Source: Nocardia beijingensis NBRC 16342 (GTDB taxonomy: Bacteria; Actinomycetota; Actinomycetes; Mycobacteriales; Mycobacteriaceae). Taken from it: a stretch of 53,876 nt of DNA. The notes under the pieces were generated by a model, which saw only the letters and a list, made by a program, of their open reading frames with translations, was not told the origin of the DNA and did not search any database. The position numbers and the translations under genes are program-made. The DNA is taken from positions 1-53,876 of the forward strand of contig NZ_BDBC01000027.1 in the NCBI RefSeq assembly GCF_001612785.1, written 5' to 3'. Positions 52,250 to 53,876 of this stretch are shown here, piece after piece; the first letter of the stretch is position 1; each line of letters opens with the position of its first letter.

Positions 52250-52963
52250 ATGCGTTCCAATTCGGTATCCCGGCGTGATCTGTTCGCCTACGCGGCCGCG
52301 GCGGCCGTGGTGGGTGTGAGCGCCGCGGCGGCTCCCGCTTCGGCGCGGCCCGCGCTCGGCACCCTCATCGATTACGCCGGTGGCGTCCCTTCGGCCGCGG
52401 CGATTCGCGACGCCGGACATATCGGCGTGATCCGCTACGTGTCCGATCGCAGGCCCGGCGCCGAATGGATGGCGGGTAAGCCGTTGCGATCAGCGGAAGT
52501 CGACGACCTCAAAGCGGCCGGTCTGCAGATCGTGTCCTGCTACCAGTTCGGCAAGGGGCCGACCGCGGACTGGCGCGGCGGGCTGGAGGCGGGCAAGCGG
52601 CACGCCGAGCGCGGGCTCGCGTTGCACCGCGCCGCCGGTGGCCCGGACAACGTGCCGATCTACGCGTCCATCGACGACAACCCGTCTCCGGTCGACTTCG
52701 CCACCATGATCGCCCCGTACCTGCTGGGCTGGCAGTCCGTGCTCGGCCCGGAGAACACCGGCGTCTACGCCAACACCCCGACCATCGAACTGGCCCGTGC
52801 CGCGAGCCTGGGCTCCTGGTACTGGCAGCACAACTGGGGCACCCCCAAAGGCTTCGTGCACCCCGCCGCCAACCTGCACCAGTTCGAGATCGACAAACAA
52901 TCCATCGACGGGGTGGGGATCGATGTGAACAACGTGCTCACCCCCGAATACGGGCAGTGGTGA
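52250..52963 (+). CDS. Tat-exported DUF1906 glycoside-hydrolase-like protein (Rv2525c-like)
   Basis: 237 residues. Twin-arginine signal SRRDLFAYAAAAAVVG with cleavage likely after ASA near residue 31. The mature part is a DUF1906 TIM-barrel: GTLIDYAGGVPSAAAIRDAGHIGVIRYVSDRR, VSCYQFGKGPTADWRGG, VPIYASIDDN, YANTPTIELA and WYWQHNWGTPKG. The homologue Rv2525c is Tat-exported and linked to cell-wall biology. ATG 52250 follows AAGGAG, which decides it over a start nine codons upstream. Confidence 0.92.
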   Translation: MRSNSVSRRDLFAYAAAAAVVGVSAAAAPASARPALGTLIDYAGGVPSAAAIRDAGHIGVIRYVSDRRPGAEWMAGKPLRSAEVDDLKAAGLQIVSCYQFGKGPTADWRGGLEAGKRHAERGLALHRAAGGPDNVPIYASIDDNPSPVDFATMIAPYLLGWQSVLGPENTGVYANTPTIELARAASLGSWYWQHNWGTPKGFVHPAANLHQFEIDKQSIDGVGIDVNNVLTPEYGQW

Positions 52964-53302
52964 GAGCGCGCCGCATCGCTATCCGCTTTCGGCGGGCCGA
53001 CCGCTCGACGCCTCGTACAGCGGCCACGCTCCGGTTGTCCCGGTTTACGCCCCCAGCTGTAACGACCTGAGGAGTCAGGAACGCGGTCCGGTGTCTATCG
53101 CGTGCGGCTACCCGGCGGTGTCACGAAGATGGCTCCCGGTGGTTGTCCGATGGACGCCTTCGGAGCAAGCGTGTTGCGGGCTCAGCATGCCAGCGTTCCG
53201 CAACGGTGCACCCCGATGCCGAACTCTGCGCATGACGCGCCCGGCTCACCGCAACCACGTCTTTCGAGCGAAGCGAGACCGAGCATCCGCCGTTCGCGGC
53301 CC

Positions 53303-53369
53303 GGCTCGCGTGTGCGCGGCCGTCGCGTAGGCGACGAAGGAGCAAGCGGCGGTCGCGCACACGCGAGCC
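53303..53369. repeat. Nested palindrome, 16-bp outer stem
   Basis: GGCTCGCGTGTGCGCG (53303–53318) pairs perfectly with 53354–53369; inside lies CGTCGC-GTAG-GCGACG (53321–53336). The form looks like an intergenic palindromic element or a structured RNA. Confidence 0.7.
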
Positions 53370-53387
53370 ACAAAGGGGCCGCGACAC

Positions 53388-53406
53388 CCAGCGCCGCAGG
53401 CGCTGG
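53388..53406. terminator. Hairpin beside the repeat-protein gene
   Basis: CCAGCGCC-GCA-GGCGCTGG lies 8 bases beyond the stop of the Ser/Ile repeat protein gene and could end its transcript. The T-rich bases lie between the gene and the hairpin, not after it. Confidence 0.45.
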
Positions 53407-53414
53407 AAAACAAA

Positions 53415-53792
53415 TCACGTCTGGCAGTGGCTGATCGGGATGACGCGCAGGTCGGGTTCGTCGTCGGGAACCACCCGCAGGGAAGGGCGGCTGTCCGGGG
53501 CCTCGTGATCGCCGAGCCAGGAGAACAGCGACCACCGGGACAGGCCGGAGAACGCGGAACCGAGGCTGGCGAAAGAGAACGACGAGATCGCCGACCCGAA
53601 CGATCCCACCGATCCGATCGACAGCACCGAGCCGACGCTGCCGATGGACAGGATCGAATAGGCCGAGCCGATCGACAGGATCGACCCTTCCGAGCGGATC
53701 GACAGGATGGAGCGGTGCGAGCGCCTGCTGCGGATCGAATGACCCGGCCGGCTCGACCAGTTCGTGGGTCTCGAGCAATCGGTGGTCGCCAT
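53415..53792 (-). CDS. Ser/Ile/Leu/Gly nine-residue repeat protein (possible beta-solenoid)
   Basis: 125 residues from ATG 53792. Residues ~28–70 are four or five repeats of S-(I/V)-L-S-I-G-S-x-(G/Y). The alternation of small and branched residues suits a stacked beta-solenoid. A less regular Ser-rich part (SSFSFASLGSAFSGLSRWSLFSWLG) follows, then a charged end (RVVPDDEPDLRVIPI). I know similar short repeat proteins from actinobacteria, but not their role. No signal peptide. Confidence 0.7.
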   Translation of the reverse strand: MATTDCSRPTNWSSRPGHSIRSRRSHRSILSIRSEGSILSIGSAYSILSIGSVGSVLSIGSVGSFGSAISSFSFASLGSAFSGLSRWSLFSWLGDHEAPDSRPSLRVVPDDEPDLRVIPISHCQT

Positions 53793-53876
53793 AGATAGCG
53801 GTCTACCACAGTCCCGCCCCCTCGTGTGGCGGTGCGGCGGATCCGCGGCGGTATTCGCGGAATCCCCGAGACGCCG

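Larger units (their letters stand above)
52964..53414. other. Spacer with nested palindromes
   Basis: 450 bases with no supported gene. The right half holds a large hairpin (53303–53369) and a smaller one (53388–53406). Confidence 0.5.

Overview
This is a high-GC actinobacterial chromosome segment that fits Nocardia or a close Nocardiaceae relative. Support comes from gene content and order: a DUF6542 membrane protein and an rmuC relic near ychF, an Rv0958/Rv0959-like MoxR–VWA pair, an Rv1747-like FHA–ABC transporter, an Rv2525c-like Tat-exported DUF1906 protein, a mycothiol-type DinB protein, and many ATGA/GTGA stop-start overlaps. The lineage is inferred from protein families; no rRNA or tRNA is visible.

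Layout. 1–2.3 kb: the end of a DUF6542 gene and a frameshifted rmuC with 51-bp tandem repeats, both on the minus strand. 2.3–6.8 kb: sbcD–sbcC, DNA end processing. 6.9–9.0 kb: a coupled alkylation-repair pair (Ada–AlkA fusion, then Ogt). 9.2–11.7 kb: cstA–ybdD, pyruvate/peptide uptake. 11.9–15.1 kb: a carbohydrate ABC importer (lipoprotein plus two permeases, no ATPase). 15.1–21.6 kb: VOC protein and AraC regulator, an MDR oxidoreductase, ychF, DoxX, a HEAT-like protein, and an ECF sigma factor with a C-terminal SnoaL domain followed by a free SnoaL protein.

21.8–28.2 kb is accessory in character: a P-loop kinase-like protein, a HAD hydrolase convergent with an XRE regulator, a small Cys-rich protein overlapping a resolvase-like protein, a TioE-like double MerR regulator facing a 30-codon ORF, and a second, short Rho factor (384 aa). 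28.6–30.4 kb: an alpha/beta hydrolase and a divergent TetR regulator with twin palindromic operators between them. 30.9–35.7 kb: the FHA–ABC exporter and a multi-span membrane protein whose 3' end is duplicated in frame. 35.9–36.5 kb: an RHH regulator–VOC operon with a TGCTAGCA operator. 36.5–39.9 kb: MoxR ATPase and VWA protein.

40.1–42.4 kb holds the most unusual module: three evenly spaced GGTAT…ATACC palindromes ahead of a tightly packed operon of three roadblock/LC7-type proteins and one unknown protein, with no GTPase or sensor kinase of the usual conservon type. 42.5–46.2 kb: MarR/MFS exporter and WYL regulator/DinB divergent pairs. 46.3–50.0 kb: a complete OpuC/ProU-type compatible-solute importer. 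50.1–53.8 kb: CHAP cell-wall hydrolase, an internally duplicated unknown protein, the DUF1906 protein and a Ser/Ile/Leu/Gly repeat protein.

Four genes (sbcD, ychF, FHA–ABC, MoxR) show a TANNNT -10 box 6–9 bases before the start codon and no Shine-Dalgarno, which suggests leaderless transcripts. Functions were read from motifs by eye; no database search was run.
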